Shown: positions 1-8,278, numbered from the stretch's first letter. The stretch: DNA of 64,000 nucleotides from CAG-552 sp964516925 (GCA_964516925.1 CAZEXL010000003.1:1-64000); one strand, 5' to 3'. Notes: generated by a model from the letters alone, not told the origin. Made by a program: numbers and translations.

Positions 1-891
1 TCCAAGCCCAAGTCGGTAGGACACAAGGTAATCTTTTGGACGAGTATGATAGTTACGGCAATCATTGCGTGCCTCGACTACATACCGCTTGCAAATCTTT
101 CTATCGAGATTTTCCCCACCGGCAATTCGGCAAGCGTCTTTACGTACACCTTCCCGGCAAGAATGATAAACGCAATTTTGCTTTGGGCGGCTATAAACGG
201 CGCAATAGGCCTTATTATTTTCTTCGGAACTACCGCCTTGGAAAACGCGTATTATTCGTATCGCGCAAAGAAGTACGGCGTCGAAGACAAGTCCGATTGG
301 TCGAAGTTTGCGGCTGTTAAAATCAGCGGCAACAAGTGGTACGGCGTACTTACCAACGTGTTAAAGGCGATTTTGCTTGCGTTTATTGCGTTCGTATCGT
401 TCTATTTGCTCGTGCAAATCAACTATTGGTGCTTCCATCAAGATTTCCGCTTCATGCTTATCTCGGCAGCGCCCATAAACGCGCGTATGTTCGTTACGGC
501 AATAGAGTATATGCCGATTATATTCATATTCTACATATCCAACTCTATAAGAGTAAATTGCAGCGTAGGTCGCGAGGGTTGGAAGGAATGGAAAGTTCTG
601 CTTGTGGGCGCGCTTGCCAACAGCTTGGGACTTGCGTTTATTCTGCTTATAAACTACGTGTGCTACTTTACCACCGGTTCGCCGTTCTACGGATATTGGG
701 CAGGCGGAACGGAAGTATGGTTGTACGTAAACATGGTGTTCGGCTTGGTGGTAATGATGTTCTTGCTTCCTATATTCAACAGGCTTATCTACAAAATTAC
801 CGGCAACGTCTGGACTGGCGCAATCGCTTGTTGTATGATATTCGTCATGATGACGATATCTGCTTCGGTTTCGTACATTCCCATGTACTAA
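1..891 (+). CDS. Polytopic membrane protein, 5' end outside the window
   Basis: The frame is open from base 1, so the gene begins upstream; only about 296 C-terminal residues are seen. They hold roughly seven to eight hydrophobic spans, with a polar loop after the third (ENAYYSYRAKKYGVEDKSDW). No catalytic motif lies in this part. Several clostridial alpha/beta hydrolases end in a membrane domain of similar look, so this may be such a C-terminus; that is a weak, memory-based match. A transcription terminator follows the stop. The last 57 bases of the gene (835-891) together with the terminator are duplicated at 4023-4139, so an island inserted here left this gene's reading frame intact. Confidence 0.6.
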   Translation, partial: SKPKSVGHKVIFWTSMIVTAIIACLDYIPLANLSIEIFPTGNSASVFTYTFPARMINAILLWAAINGAIGLIIFFGTTALENAYYSYRAKKYGVEDKSDWSKFAAVKISGNKWYGVLTNVLKAILLAFIAFVSFYLLVQINYWCFHQDFRFMLISAAPINARMFVTAIEYMPIIFIFYISNSIRVNCSVGREGWKEWKVLLVGALANSLGLAFILLINYVCYFTTGSPFYGYWAGGTEVWLYVNMVFGLVVMMFLLPIFNRLIYKITGNVWTGAIACCMIFVMMTISASVSYIPMY

Positions 892-951
892 CCGCAACTA
901 AATTACAAATACTTGCAAAAAGCCGTTTGAGTTTTCAAGCGGTTTTTTGTA
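835..951 (+). repeat. Left 117-bp direct repeat flanking the 1-4 kb island
   Basis: This matches 4023-4139 with a single difference (G at 915, A at 4103). It spans the last 19 codons of the upstream membrane-protein gene, including its stop, plus the terminator hairpin. Bases outside the match differ at once on both sides (834/4022 and 952/4140). The offset is 3188 bp, which gives the island length. Confidence 0.95.
917..950 (+). terminator. Rho-independent terminator after the membrane-protein gene
   Basis: An imperfect hairpin (AAAAGCCGTTTGA / TTCAAGCGGTTTTTT) runs into a T tract. It is part of the duplicated 117-bp segment. Confidence 0.8.
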
Positions 952-1024
952 GCTTTCATTCTGTTGAATGGTTATAAAACAGAAAAATAAATTAACTTTT
1001 TGGTCGATTTTATGAACAAAAAGG

Positions 1025-1053
1025 TTGACAAAAAACATTTTTTGTAGTATAAT
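1025..1053 (+). promoter_or_regulatory. Consensus promoter with palindromic operator for the XRE gene
   Basis: TTGACA (1025-1030), a 17-bp spacer and TATAAT (1048-1053). A perfect inverted repeat, ACAAAAAA (1028-1035) and TTTTTTGT (1038-1045), overlaps the -35 box and spacer, where a repressor would block polymerase. The downstream XRE protein is the natural candidate for autoregulation, but that is inferred. Confidence 0.75.
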
Positions 1054-1085
1054 GCTATTACAATCTAAAAGAGGGGTAAAAAAAC

Positions 1086-1445
1086 ATGACGGAGATTGGT
1101 AAATTTTTAAAAAAATTACGAGTCGATAACGGTGAGGTGCTTTTAACTATGGCGGATAAACTAGGTGTTTCGCCTTCGTTTCTTTCTGCTGTAGAACTTG
1201 GAAAGAAGAAAATGCCTTATGAGTGGAATATGAAAATTCGTTCTATCTATGCGCTTACACGCGCTCAAGAAGATGAATTTGACGAAGCAATTTCTATTTC
1301 AGAGAAAGCCGTCATGCTTGATTTTGAGGAGGCATCACCTACAGCAAAAAAACTTGCGGTATCGTTTGCGCGGTCGTTTAGTAATTTTACGAACGAACAA
1401 CTTGAGGCGTTTAAAAAATTAATGAAAAACGAGGAAAGCGAATGA
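1086..1445 (+). CDS. XRE-family helix-turn-helix regulator
   Basis: A 119-residue protein. Residues about 5-60 form a Cro/C1-type HTH (LLTMADKLGVSPSFLSAVELG), followed by a helical C-terminal part. The start follows a GAGGGG ribosome site. Its stop overlaps the next start by 4 bp (ATGA), so it is translationally coupled to an ImmA/IrrE-type protease. In mobile elements such pairs act as a repressor and the protease that inactivates it. The palindrome in its own promoter fits autorepression. The gene is visibly richer in A+T than the chromosome around it, as is the rest of the island. Confidence 0.88.
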   Translation: MTEIGKFLKKLRVDNGEVLLTMADKLGVSPSFLSAVELGKKKMPYEWNMKIRSIYALTRAQEDEFDEAISISEKAVMLDFEEASPTAKKLAVSFARSFSNFTNEQLEAFKKLMKNEESE

Positions 1446-1996
1446 ATAAAATTCCAGTAAAACCTGCATCTCGGCAAGATATTTGGGATTTTGTAAGAAA
1501 AATACGACGTGCTATGGGTGTCGAAGACAAATTGTATTTCGACATAGTTCGTTTTCTAGAATGTATAATGCCTGAGATATGTCCAATGTTTGTATTTGAA
1601 ATATGTCCCGAAGCAGAGATGGGGAATCTTCACGGTGAAACTGTCCCAAGTGAGCACAAAATTCGTATTCGTGAGGATGTTTATATCGGCGCGTGTAAAG
1701 GGAAAGGACGTGATAGACTAACTTTTGCGCATGAGACAGGACATTTTTTTATGCATGATGAAAGCTCTGTTGTGTTTTGTAAATTAGGACCCAATGGGCA
1801 GATACCGTTGTTTCGAGACCCTGATTGGCAAGCGGATGTATTCGGTGGGGAATTGCTTGCACCATCTTACTTGATAGACGGCATGGATGTAAAAGAAATA
1901 CAAGAAAAATGCGTTGTTTCTTCCGCTTGTGCGGAAAGGCAACTACATGCTATCGAATATGAAAAGAAAAAGGGATTTGACATAATTCCTATTTAG
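1442..1996 (+). CDS. ImmA/IrrE-type zinc metallopeptidase
   Basis: A 184-residue protein with the HExxH zinc-protease signature HETGH at residues 97-101, inside the typical LTFAHETGHFFMH context. The family (COG2856, e.g. ImmA of ICEBs1) cleaves a partner XRE repressor to derepress a mobile element or toxin operon. The partner is the overlapping upstream HTH gene. In some families the protease acts instead as an antitoxin-like component, and sequence does not decide which. Its C-terminal 60 residues contain the usual surface-exposed loop (PDWQADVFGGELLAP). Confidence 0.88.
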   Translation: MNKIPVKPASRQDIWDFVRKIRRAMGVEDKLYFDIVRFLECIMPEICPMFVFEICPEAEMGNLHGETVPSEHKIRIREDVYIGACKGKGRDRLTFAHETGHFFMHDESSVVFCKLGPNGQIPLFRDPDWQADVFGGELLAPSYLIDGMDVKEIQEKCVVSSACAERQLHAIEYEKKKGFDIIPI

Positions 1997-2176
1997 TATT
2001 TGAAAACAACATAAAAGGAAAAGCGCACTGTAGGTTGCTGGAACAACGAACGATGCGCCTTAAATGTGAAGATTACTCTTCAAGCACATAAAACAGTATA
2101 TCACATTTTTCCCTTTATGTCAAGTGTTTTTTGACGGCAACCAAAGGTTGACATTATAAAAAAGGGAGGTACACAG

Positions 2177-2863
2177 ATGTACTCGTCGTTATGCCCTAAA
2201 GAGGGCTATGTATCAGATTCTTTCGGCGCTTTTTTGGTCGAAGGAGCACGTTTCTCGTCCCACGAGGAATACCCTATCATAGAGAAAAGTATGATAGCGC
2301 AAAAGCTTCCCGTGGACATTATGCCTTTTGATAAGGCACTTGTTTATCGAGGCGATTTAAGTAAAACTTTTATATGTACTTTTTCGCCAGATAGAACTTT
2401 TGAAAGAGTTCGAAGATGCCCCAAAAGGTATTTAGAATTTTTCAAAAAAACCGCAGGGATTATAGGTTTTGATTTTAGTGTTCATAGCGATATGCCGCTT
2501 ATCAAACAAAAGGCTCAGATATATGATAACCTTGCACTAACGTATTATTACGGCAAAAATGGGATTTCTGTTATTCCAAATGTGCGTTCGGGTGTTGATG
2601 AGCTAACGCCTGAGCTTTTGGAGTGCATACCGAAAAAATCGACTATTGCTGTTGGTACACACGGTTTTATGAAGGAAAAGCATAAAAAGTATGAGTGGTA
2701 TTGTTTTTTGGATGAAGTTATAGACGTCATTCATCCCACGAATATCGTAGTGTATGGCACGTTTAGCAGTAAGATGTTTGATGATTTCAAAAATTCAACA
2801 AACATTATATGTTATCCCTCTTGGATATCAAATAGATGGAGGAGGGTAAAAAATGGCGACTAA
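2177..2863 (+). CDS. DUF4417-like protein
   Basis: A 228-residue soluble protein. The core reads FDFSVHSDMP, then GISVIPNVRSG, VAVGTHG-like (AVGTHGFMK) and IVVYGTF; this order is what I recall for DUF4417, a family common on phages and mobile islands. Its biochemical function is not known to me. The start is set by a strong GGGAGG site 8 nt upstream. The 180-nt leader has a TGAAGA/TCTTCA hairpin but no convincing promoter. The gene overlaps the next by 11 bp, making an overlapping trio with the nuclease-like and zinc-ribbon genes. Confidence 0.7.
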   Translation: MYSSLCPKEGYVSDSFGAFLVEGARFSSHEEYPIIEKSMIAQKLPVDIMPFDKALVYRGDLSKTFICTFSPDRTFERVRRCPKRYLEFFKKTAGIIGFDFSVHSDMPLIKQKAQIYDNLALTYYYGKNGISVIPNVRSGVDELTPELLECIPKKSTIAVGTHGFMKEKHKKYEWYCFLDEVIDVIHPTNIVVYGTFSSKMFDDFKNSTNIICYPSWISNRWRRVKNGD

Positions 2864-3215
2864 AGGTGCAAGCAATCATTACGGAAACGCTCGTGGAGGT
2901 CGTCAAGGACATATTACTGCGTATATTGGCTTTGCATGGGCAAAAGGATTTAACAAATCTACTCTTGCAGATCATGCAAGTAGACACGGTGGAACAGGTG
3001 GAACGGTAAAATATGTAGCAAACGCTGTTACTTTTGCGAACAGAGTTGATCGAAAAAATCATTATTCTTATATTAGAAAAGACGGTACAACCGTTAAATA
3101 CAGCAAAAGCACTAATGAATTTGCCGTTATTGACAGACACGGAATAGTAAAAACTTATTTTAAGCCGACAAACGGTATACAAAAATATCTAAAAGACAAG
3201 GAGGAACACCGATGA
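2853..3215 (+). CDS. Small basic nuclease-like (BECR-fold toxin-like) protein
   Basis: A 120-residue, basic protein starting MATKGASNHYGN. The C-terminal half (VKYSKSTNEFAVIDRHG then TYFKP) resembles the toxin or phage nuclease domains of the Barnase/EndoU/ColicinE5-D/RelE superfamily, in which a G-x-x-x-K-Y-x-x-x-T-N pattern is followed by a strand ending TYFKP. No catalytic assignment can be made by eye. It overlaps the upstream DUF4417-like gene by 11 bp and the downstream CPCC zinc-ribbon gene by 4 bp, so the three are probably co-translated. A toxin or RNA-processing role is inferred. Confidence 0.55.
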   Translation: MATKGASNHYGNARGGRQGHITAYIGFAWAKGFNKSTLADHASRHGGTGGTVKYVANAVTFANRVDRKNHYSYIRKDGTTVKYSKSTNEFAVIDRHGIVKTYFKPTNGIQKYLKDKEEHR

Positions 3216-3937
3216 AAGCAACTAATTACTACGAATGTCCTATTTGTGGGAAATATAAATTCAATAAAGAAGGGGACTATGATATTTGTAAATATTGCGG
3301 CTGGGAAAATGATCCCGCAATGAACGCCAATCCTACGTATTGGGGCGGTGCTAATGATTTATGCCAAATCGATTTTAAGCTTCGATACAATTATTATGTT
3401 AAGCAAAATCCAAAATATCACTGGGCTCTTCATGGGTATCCCGACATTCCTCAAATCGAGGAATGCATGTGCCCTGTGTGCGGGAAATTTAAATTTGAAC
3501 CTTTAGCGTGGGACGACATTTATTGCGGCATAACACCATCCGATGTTTGTTGCATGAATTGCGGTTGGCGTTACTCGCCCGAACAAGAAAAATTTCCCGA
3601 AAAGACAAATGGTGCAAATGAGATGTCTTTGAAAGAATATCGCGCTTGGTATGCCGAAAAAATTGCCAATAATCCTGAATACAATTATTTTGAGGAAAGC
3701 ATAAATAATTATATTCCTATTCCGCATAAATGCCCTGTGTGCGGGAAATATGAATTTGAGGATGAGTCTTGCTACGATATTTGTCCTTTCTGCGGATGGG
3801 AAGATGACGGCGACCAATTAAACGATCCGGATTATGCAGGAGGAGCTAATGAATTGTCATTAAACAAATATCGAAAAGAATATCACGAAAAAATCAAGCA
3901 AGACTCTTCATACCGTTGGGGTAAGCGCCATTTATAA
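3212..3937 (+). CDS. Triple CPCC-type zinc-ribbon protein
   Basis: A 241-residue protein made of three related units. Each has a CPxCGKxxF pair, a second CxxCGW pair and a closing GGAN(D/E)L-type helix (CPICGKYKF..CKYCGWEND; CPVCGKFKF..CMNCGWRY; CPVCGKYEF..CPFCGWEDD). This matches the cysteine-rich CPCC family. Units two and three also share the segment ANExSLxxYRxxYxEKI. CPCC proteins are often small single-unit proteins; here three are fused. The 4-bp overlap with the nuclease-like gene suggests an immunity or binding partner, which is inference from context only. Confidence 0.75.
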   Translation: MKATNYYECPICGKYKFNKEGDYDICKYCGWENDPAMNANPTYWGGANDLCQIDFKLRYNYYVKQNPKYHWALHGYPDIPQIEECMCPVCGKFKFEPLAWDDIYCGITPSDVCCMNCGWRYSPEQEKFPEKTNGANEMSLKEYRAWYAEKIANNPEYNYFEESINNYIPIPHKCPVCGKYEFEDESCYDICPFCGWEDDGDQLNDPDYAGGANELSLNKYRKEYHEKIKQDSSYRWGKRHL

Positions 3938-4022
3938 TAGCTGTCGTGTTGATTTTTAATAGCCAAAATTACAAAAACGTTTAATTGCAATGCGCTTAAA
4001 TGAACTTTTAAAACTATAAAAA

Positions 4023-4139
4023 ATGATATTCGTCATGATGACGATATCTGCTTCGGTTTCGTACATTCCCATGTACTAACCGCAACTAAATTACAAATAC
4101 TTACAAAAAGCCGTTTGAGTTTTCAAGCGGTTTTTTGTA
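4023..4139 (+). repeat. Right 117-bp direct repeat of the island
   Basis: Second copy of 835-951, with one mismatch. It contains an orphan fragment of the membrane-protein gene's end plus a terminator hairpin (4105-4138). The rest of the 3938-4319 gap shows only AT-rich sequence before the next promoter. There is no integrase or transposase in the island and no short terminal inverted repeats were seen. Confidence 0.95.
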
Positions 4140-4282
4140 TGCGCATTCAACGAAATCGTTGCTCAAAAAGGAAAAACGACTTCGTTTACGTGCGATTTTT
4201 CGATGCAAAAACAAACAAAAGCCTAAAAAATAAATTATTTATTTTGAAATAGCGCTTTTTTGGCGCTTTTTTGGCGGTCGTG

Positions 4283-4291
4283 TGTTATAAT
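4283..4291 (+). promoter_or_regulatory. Extended -10 promoter for the sensor kinase gene
   Basis: TGTTATAAT (TG, one base, then a perfect TATAAT) lies 29 nt before the kinase start. No good -35 box is visible, consistent with an extended -10 promoter. Confidence 0.6.
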
Positions 4292-4319
4292 ATAGGTATC
4301 ACATTACAAGGCGTGTTTT

Positions 4320-6179
4320 ATGGAAGTGTCCCCCAAAAAGGAAAATGCGGGTTTTGCCGTTAACGTTTTTATGTTTTTTGCCGTTTTGTCGTTTGTTCTG
4401 GCATTTGCGGCAGCGCTTTTTGTGTTTAATAAAAACTACGGCAAAATTTACGAATATCCCGAAGTCGAAGACGGACGAGTTAATTTCAGCGGCGTGGAGC
4501 TTTTGCCGCGCGACGTTGCCTGCAATCTTTCGGGGCAATGGGAGTTTTTTTACGATAAGTGGATAATAACCGACGGATTCGACGGCGAATGCGACGGAAT
4601 GATTTCTGTTCCGTCGCTTTGGACGTACGAAGATTACGGATACGGAAGTCTGCCCAAAACGGGATACGCTTCGTACAGACTTGTAGCGGAAAACGTAAAA
4701 GCAGGGTACAACGTCGTCGTTTTTAGGCACAACGAGAATTTTGCTTATCGCGTTTACATAAACGGACAGCTGAATTACGTAAGCGGAACGCTTTCTAAAG
4801 ACGAGTCGCAAACGGTGGTTACAGGCGTTCCGTCCGCTGTCTATCCGTATCTTACCGACGGAGAACCGCTGGAAATCGTAGTGGAAATATCGGCGACCTC
4901 TTACGGCGGACTAAACGCAGCGCCGTGGTTTGCGGCGGTAGAAGGCGGAGTGGAATACGGCGACGAGCTTCGCACTTTTACGTATATCACGCTGGGCGTT
5001 TCGCTTACTGCGGTCGTTATAAGTATATTTTCGGCAATATTTTTCATTTCCGAAAAGAGATTTTCATTGCCGTTGTTTATGGTGGCGACGTTCGTTCATT
5101 TTATGACAAGCAAGGATATGATGTACGTGTGCGACCTGTCGTTTACCGCAACGTCCATTCTAAGATTGTTGTCGGCAGTAGCGGCGTACGCGTTTTTTAT
5201 TCTTCATTTATCAAGCGAAGGGGCAAAGTTTTCTAAGACGCATATTAAAATAGGAGCCGTTACGGCAGTTTTATTTTCCGTGCTTTTGATTGTGTTTTAC
5301 GGAACGCCGCTTTGCCCGATGTTTGCGCTTGGTTTGCTTATATTGGCGGCTTCGTACGTTTATCCGTTTTATTTCAAGTCTAAATTTTCTCGCTTGCAAA
5401 ACGTGGTTTACGGCGTATTGTTTTATCTGCTTATAACGACGTTCCTGTTTGAATTTTGCGATGCGTTGGGACTTTTAAAGTTCGGGACGGAATTTGTTTT
5501 CAGTTTAGTCCTAACTTTTATAATAAGCGGTTTTGCGATTTTAATACTTTACAAAATATCGCAATCGGTAAGGGATTCGCTAAAAGCAAAGAAGCTGGAA
5601 AAAGAACTTGTCGTTATGGAAAACAAGGTGCTAAAGGCGCAAATAAAGCCGCATTTTATTTATAATTCGCTAACGTCCGTACAATATCAATATCGAAAAG
5701 GACTTTCTTACGGCGACGACGCAATCGAAAAACTGGCGCGTCATCTAAGATTAATAACCGACAACAACGAAAACGTTACGCCGTTCGAAAACGAAATTAA
5801 AAACGTGGTAAACTATTTCGAGTTGGAAAGTTTGCGCCTAAACGGAAAAATAGACTTGCTGTTGGACCTTGAGTATACCGACTTCGACGTTCCGTTTTTG
5901 TCGTTGCAGCCGTTTGTGGAAAACGCCATGAAGCACGCCGGACTAACCGAAGTTAAAGACGGATATACGTTGATATCTTCTCGGCTTCTTTCTAGCGGCA
6001 ACGTAGAAGTTTGCATTTGCGACAACGGTAAGGGCTTTGACACAACTAGCGTAAAAGACGGAGTGGGACTTTCCAATGCAAAACGAAGGCTGGCTATTTT
6101 CGGGGCTACCGTAACTATACGAAGCGAAATTAACAAGGGTACCGACGTGCGAATAATTATCGATGGAGGGGCGAAATGA
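4320..6179 (+). CDS. LytS-type membrane sensor histidine kinase
   Basis: A 619-residue protein. One N-terminal span (about 18-40) is followed by an extracytoplasmic domain (about 45-210, with GQWEFFYDKW and VPSLW as in 7TMR-DISM extracellular domains). A multi-span membrane region (about 215-410), a short coiled coil and a His_kinase/GHKL module complete it. The phospho-acceptor is His445 (KPHFIYNSL), the N-box has Asn535 (FVENAMKH) and the G box is DNGKGF at 568-573. It overlaps its response regulator by 4 bp. The signal is unknown; the fold suggests a small extracellular ligand. The ribosome site is weak, but this ATG gives the complete N-terminal span. Confidence 0.88.
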   Translation: MEVSPKKENAGFAVNVFMFFAVLSFVLAFAAALFVFNKNYGKIYEYPEVEDGRVNFSGVELLPRDVACNLSGQWEFFYDKWIITDGFDGECDGMISVPSLWTYEDYGYGSLPKTGYASYRLVAENVKAGYNVVVFRHNENFAYRVYINGQLNYVSGTLSKDESQTVVTGVPSAVYPYLTDGEPLEIVVEISATSYGGLNAAPWFAAVEGGVEYGDELRTFTYITLGVSLTAVVISIFSAIFFISEKRFSLPLFMVATFVHFMTSKDMMYVCDLSFTATSILRLLSAVAAYAFFILHLSSEGAKFSKTHIKIGAVTAVLFSVLLIVFYGTPLCPMFALGLLILAASYVYPFYFKSKFSRLQNVVYGVLFYLLITTFLFEFCDALGLLKFGTEFVFSLVLTFIISGFAILILYKISQSVRDSLKAKKLEKELVVMENKVLKAQIKPHFIYNSLTSVQYQYRKGLSYGDDAIEKLARHLRLITDNNENVTPFENEIKNVVNYFELESLRLNGKIDLLLDLEYTDFDVPFLSLQPFVENAMKHAGLTEVKDGYTLISSRLLSSGNVEVCICDNGKGFDTTSVKDGVGLSNAKRRLAIFGATVTIRSEINKGTDVRIIIDGGAK

Positions 6180-6955
6180 AAATCATAGTCGTGGACGACG
6201 AAATATCCGCCTTGGCTACTTTTTTGCCTAACGTAGTGGACAACGACATAGAGTGCAAGATGTTTATGGATTCGCCAAGACAAGCTTTGGAATATCTTAG
6301 GATAAACGACGTGCACGCCGCGTTTTTAGATATAAAAATGCCTACTATAGACGGCGTGGTTCTTGCCGAAAGAATGATTGCTTTAAAGCCGAACCTTAAA
6401 ATAGTGTTCATAAGCGCTTACGCCGAAAACGAAGAAGAGATAAAAAAGCGACTTAACGGAAACGTCGTAGGCTTTTGCCATAAGCCGTATCAAAAGGAAA
6501 ATCTTATAAAAATTCTTTCTCGGCTTAAGGCTACCAGCGAAAGCAACGAACTGTTTATAAAGACTTTTGATAGTTTTGATTTGTTCGTAAACGGAGTGGC
6601 GGTCGACTTTTCTTCCAGCAAAGCAAAGGAACTTTTGGCGCTTTTAACGGACGCGGCAGGTTCATACGTAACTATGGACACCGCTATCGGCAATTTGTGG
6701 CCCGATAAAAACGCAGAACTATCCAAGCGACTTTATCGCGATGCGGTAAGCAGATTGCGACTTATCCTAAAGGGAATGGGTGCGGAAAATTTGGTAGTTT
6801 TCGAAAGAGCTCGCGCCGTAATAAACACCAAAGCTGCAACTTGCGATATGTGGGACTATCTTAGCGGCAAGGGAAGTTTTTCGGGCAGATACCTTCCGCA
6901 ATACGATTGGTCGATAGTACGAGAGTCGTTTTTGACTAAACGCAACGGCGGCTAG
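6176..6955 (+). CDS. Response regulator with SARP-like winged-helix output
   Basis: A 259-residue protein. The receiver domain (1-120) has the acidic pair D7/D8, phospho-acceptor Asp52 (AAFLDIKMP) and Lys103 (HKPYQ). The C-terminal half (about 135-250: IKTFDSFDLFVNGVAV, SSKAKELLALL, LWPDKN, RDAVSRLRLIL) resembles the OmpR/SARP-type winged helix used by ARP-domain regulators. The ATG overlaps the kinase stop (ATGA), so the pair forms one operon and almost certainly a cognate two-component system. No target operator could be recognised. Confidence 0.88.
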   Translation: MKIIVVDDEISALATFLPNVVDNDIECKMFMDSPRQALEYLRINDVHAAFLDIKMPTIDGVVLAERMIALKPNLKIVFISAYAENEEEIKKRLNGNVVGFCHKPYQKENLIKILSRLKATSESNELFIKTFDSFDLFVNGVAVDFSSSKAKELLALLTDAAGSYVTMDTAIGNLWPDKNAELSKRLYRDAVSRLRLILKGMGAENLVVFERARAVINTKAATCDMWDYLSGKGSFSGRYLPQYDWSIVRESFLTKRNGG

Positions 6956-6986
6956 GCAGCTAGAATTTTTTTGCCGCCTTAAAGGC

Positions 6987-7015
6987 TTGACCTTTCTTTT
7001 TTTGCGTAGTATAAT
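6987..7015 (+). promoter_or_regulatory. Promoter for the MBL / NifX-like operon
   Basis: TTGACC (6987-6992), 17-bp spacer, TATAAT (7010-7015). It lies 18 nt before the start codon, just after the response-regulator stop. Confidence 0.75.
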
Positions 7016-7033
7016 AACATTCGGAGAGGAAAA

Positions 7034-7810
7034 ATGAAAATAGTTTCGCTTTTAGAAAACGTTGCGTTCGATTCTAACGTGCAAGTGGAGCACGGTTTGT
7101 CGCTCTATATCGAAACGAAGGGTAGAAAAATTCTTTTTGATATGGGCGGTTCCGATCTTTTTGCCAAGAACGCGCAAACGCTCGGAATAAATCTTAAGGA
7201 GGTCGACCTTGCCGTTATTTCGCACGGACACGGCGATCACGGCGGAGGACTTAAGACTTTTCTTAGCGTTAACGATCACGCGCCCGTTTTTGTTCAACCT
7301 TCTGCTTTCGACGCGCATTACAACGTCGAAGGCAAGTTTATAGGCTTGGACGAGTCGTTAAAACATAATCCGCGAGTGATAACGGTAGGTGACTTTTGCA
7401 AAATTGCCGACGGCGCAACGATTTATTCGTGTAACGATCTATTAAGAACCGAGCCGTTACCCGACCTAGGGTTTACAGCCGTTTTGGGCGGAGTAAGAAC
7501 GCGCGACACGTTTGAACACGAGCAACACATGATTATAGAGGAAGACGGCGTAAAAACGCTTTTCAGCGGCTGTACGCACAAGGGTATTACTCAGGTAACC
7601 AAGTGGTTTAAGCCCGACTTCGTCGTAGGCGGTTTCCACTTCGCTAAGTATGGCCTTAACGAAGATTTAGCAAGTCTTGCTAAAGAACTCGATTTGCTTG
7701 GCGCAACGTACTATACGTGTCATTGTACCGGAACGGCGCAATTTGAATTTATTAAGAAGTATATAAGCCGCTTGCACTATTTTGCTTGCGGACAAACGAT
7801 ATGCATCTAG
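7034..7810 (+). CDS. Metallo-beta-lactamase-fold hydrolase (COG1237 type)
   Basis: A 258-residue protein. The MBL metal motif HGHGDHGGG starts at His64 (His64, His66, Asp68, His69), with further ligands likely in SGCTHKG and CHCTG. The N-terminal pattern VEHGLSLYIE..ILFDMG is typical of the COG1237 branch, which includes a protein annotated as an archaeal methanopterin-pathway synthase. Its substrate in bacteria is not settled. It lies 10 nt before the NifX-like gene and shares its promoter, a pairing I believe is common in anaerobes. The start follows a GGAGAGG site. Confidence 0.85.
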   Translation: MKIVSLLENVAFDSNVQVEHGLSLYIETKGRKILFDMGGSDLFAKNAQTLGINLKEVDLAVISHGHGDHGGGLKTFLSVNDHAPVFVQPSAFDAHYNVEGKFIGLDESLKHNPRVITVGDFCKIADGATIYSCNDLLRTEPLPDLGFTAVLGGVRTRDTFEHEQHMIIEEDGVKTLFSGCTHKGITQVTKWFKPDFVVGGFHFAKYGLNEDLASLAKELDLLGATYYTCHCTGTAQFEFIKKYISRLHYFACGQTICI

Positions 7811-7820
7811 GAGGCAGATT

Positions 7821-8228
7821 ATGAAAATAGCGGTAACGCACAAAGAAGGCAAGGTTTTTCAGCATTTCGGACACACCGAGCAGTTTAAGGTATACGATGT
7901 TTCGGATAAAAAAATTATTTCGTCCGAGGTCGTCGGAACCAACGGGCAAGGACACGGCGCGCTTGCCGACGTCCTTAGGCAAATAGGAGCTGACGTGCTT
8001 ATTTGCGGCGGCATAGGCGGCGGAGCGCAAAACGCTCTTACTCAAGCCGGAATAAAGTTTTTTGGCGGAGTAAGCGGCGATTGCGACGAAGCGGTCGAGG
8101 CATATCTTAACGAATCTTTAAACTATAATCCCGACGTAAAATGCAGTCATCACGAGGGCGAGCATAAGTGCGGTGAGCATCACGATCATACGCATACTTG
8201 CGGCGGTCACTGCGGCGAGCATAAATAA
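7821..8228 (+). CDS. NifB/NifX-like iron-molybdenum cofactor-binding family protein
   Basis: A 135-residue protein. The first 105 residues are the RNase-H-like NifX/dinitrogenase Fe-Mo cofactor fold (MKIAVTHKEGKVFQHFGH, GADVLICGGIGGGAQNAL). The last 30 residues form a Cys/His-rich tail (CSHHEGEHKCGEHHDHTHTC) that probably binds metal. The start was placed at 7821 because AGGAGG lies at 7809-7814; an in-frame ATG at 7782 inside the previous gene lacks a site. No other nif gene is in the window, so a cofactor or Fe-S carrier role is likelier than nitrogen fixation. Confidence 0.85.
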   Translation: MKIAVTHKEGKVFQHFGHTEQFKVYDVSDKKIISSEVVGTNGQGHGALADVLRQIGADVLICGGIGGGAQNALTQAGIKFFGGVSGDCDEAVEAYLNESLNYNPDVKCSHHEGEHKCGEHHDHTHTCGGHCGEHK

Positions 8229-8246
8229 AAACGAAAAACAACGAAC

Positions 8247-8278
8247 GAAAAGCGACGGATTTACTTCCGTCGCTTTTT
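8247..8278 (+). terminator. Rho-independent terminator
   Basis: AAAGCGACGGA / TTCCGTCGCTTTTT hairpin with a T tract, closing the MBL/NifX-like operon. The following 130 bp to the MORN remnant show nothing recognisable. Confidence 0.85.

Noticed and set aside
2131..2160. TTGACG-18-TATAAA promoter before the DUF4417-like gene
   Set aside because: A transcript starting there would begin inside the ribosome site, so it is unlikely to be the working promoter.
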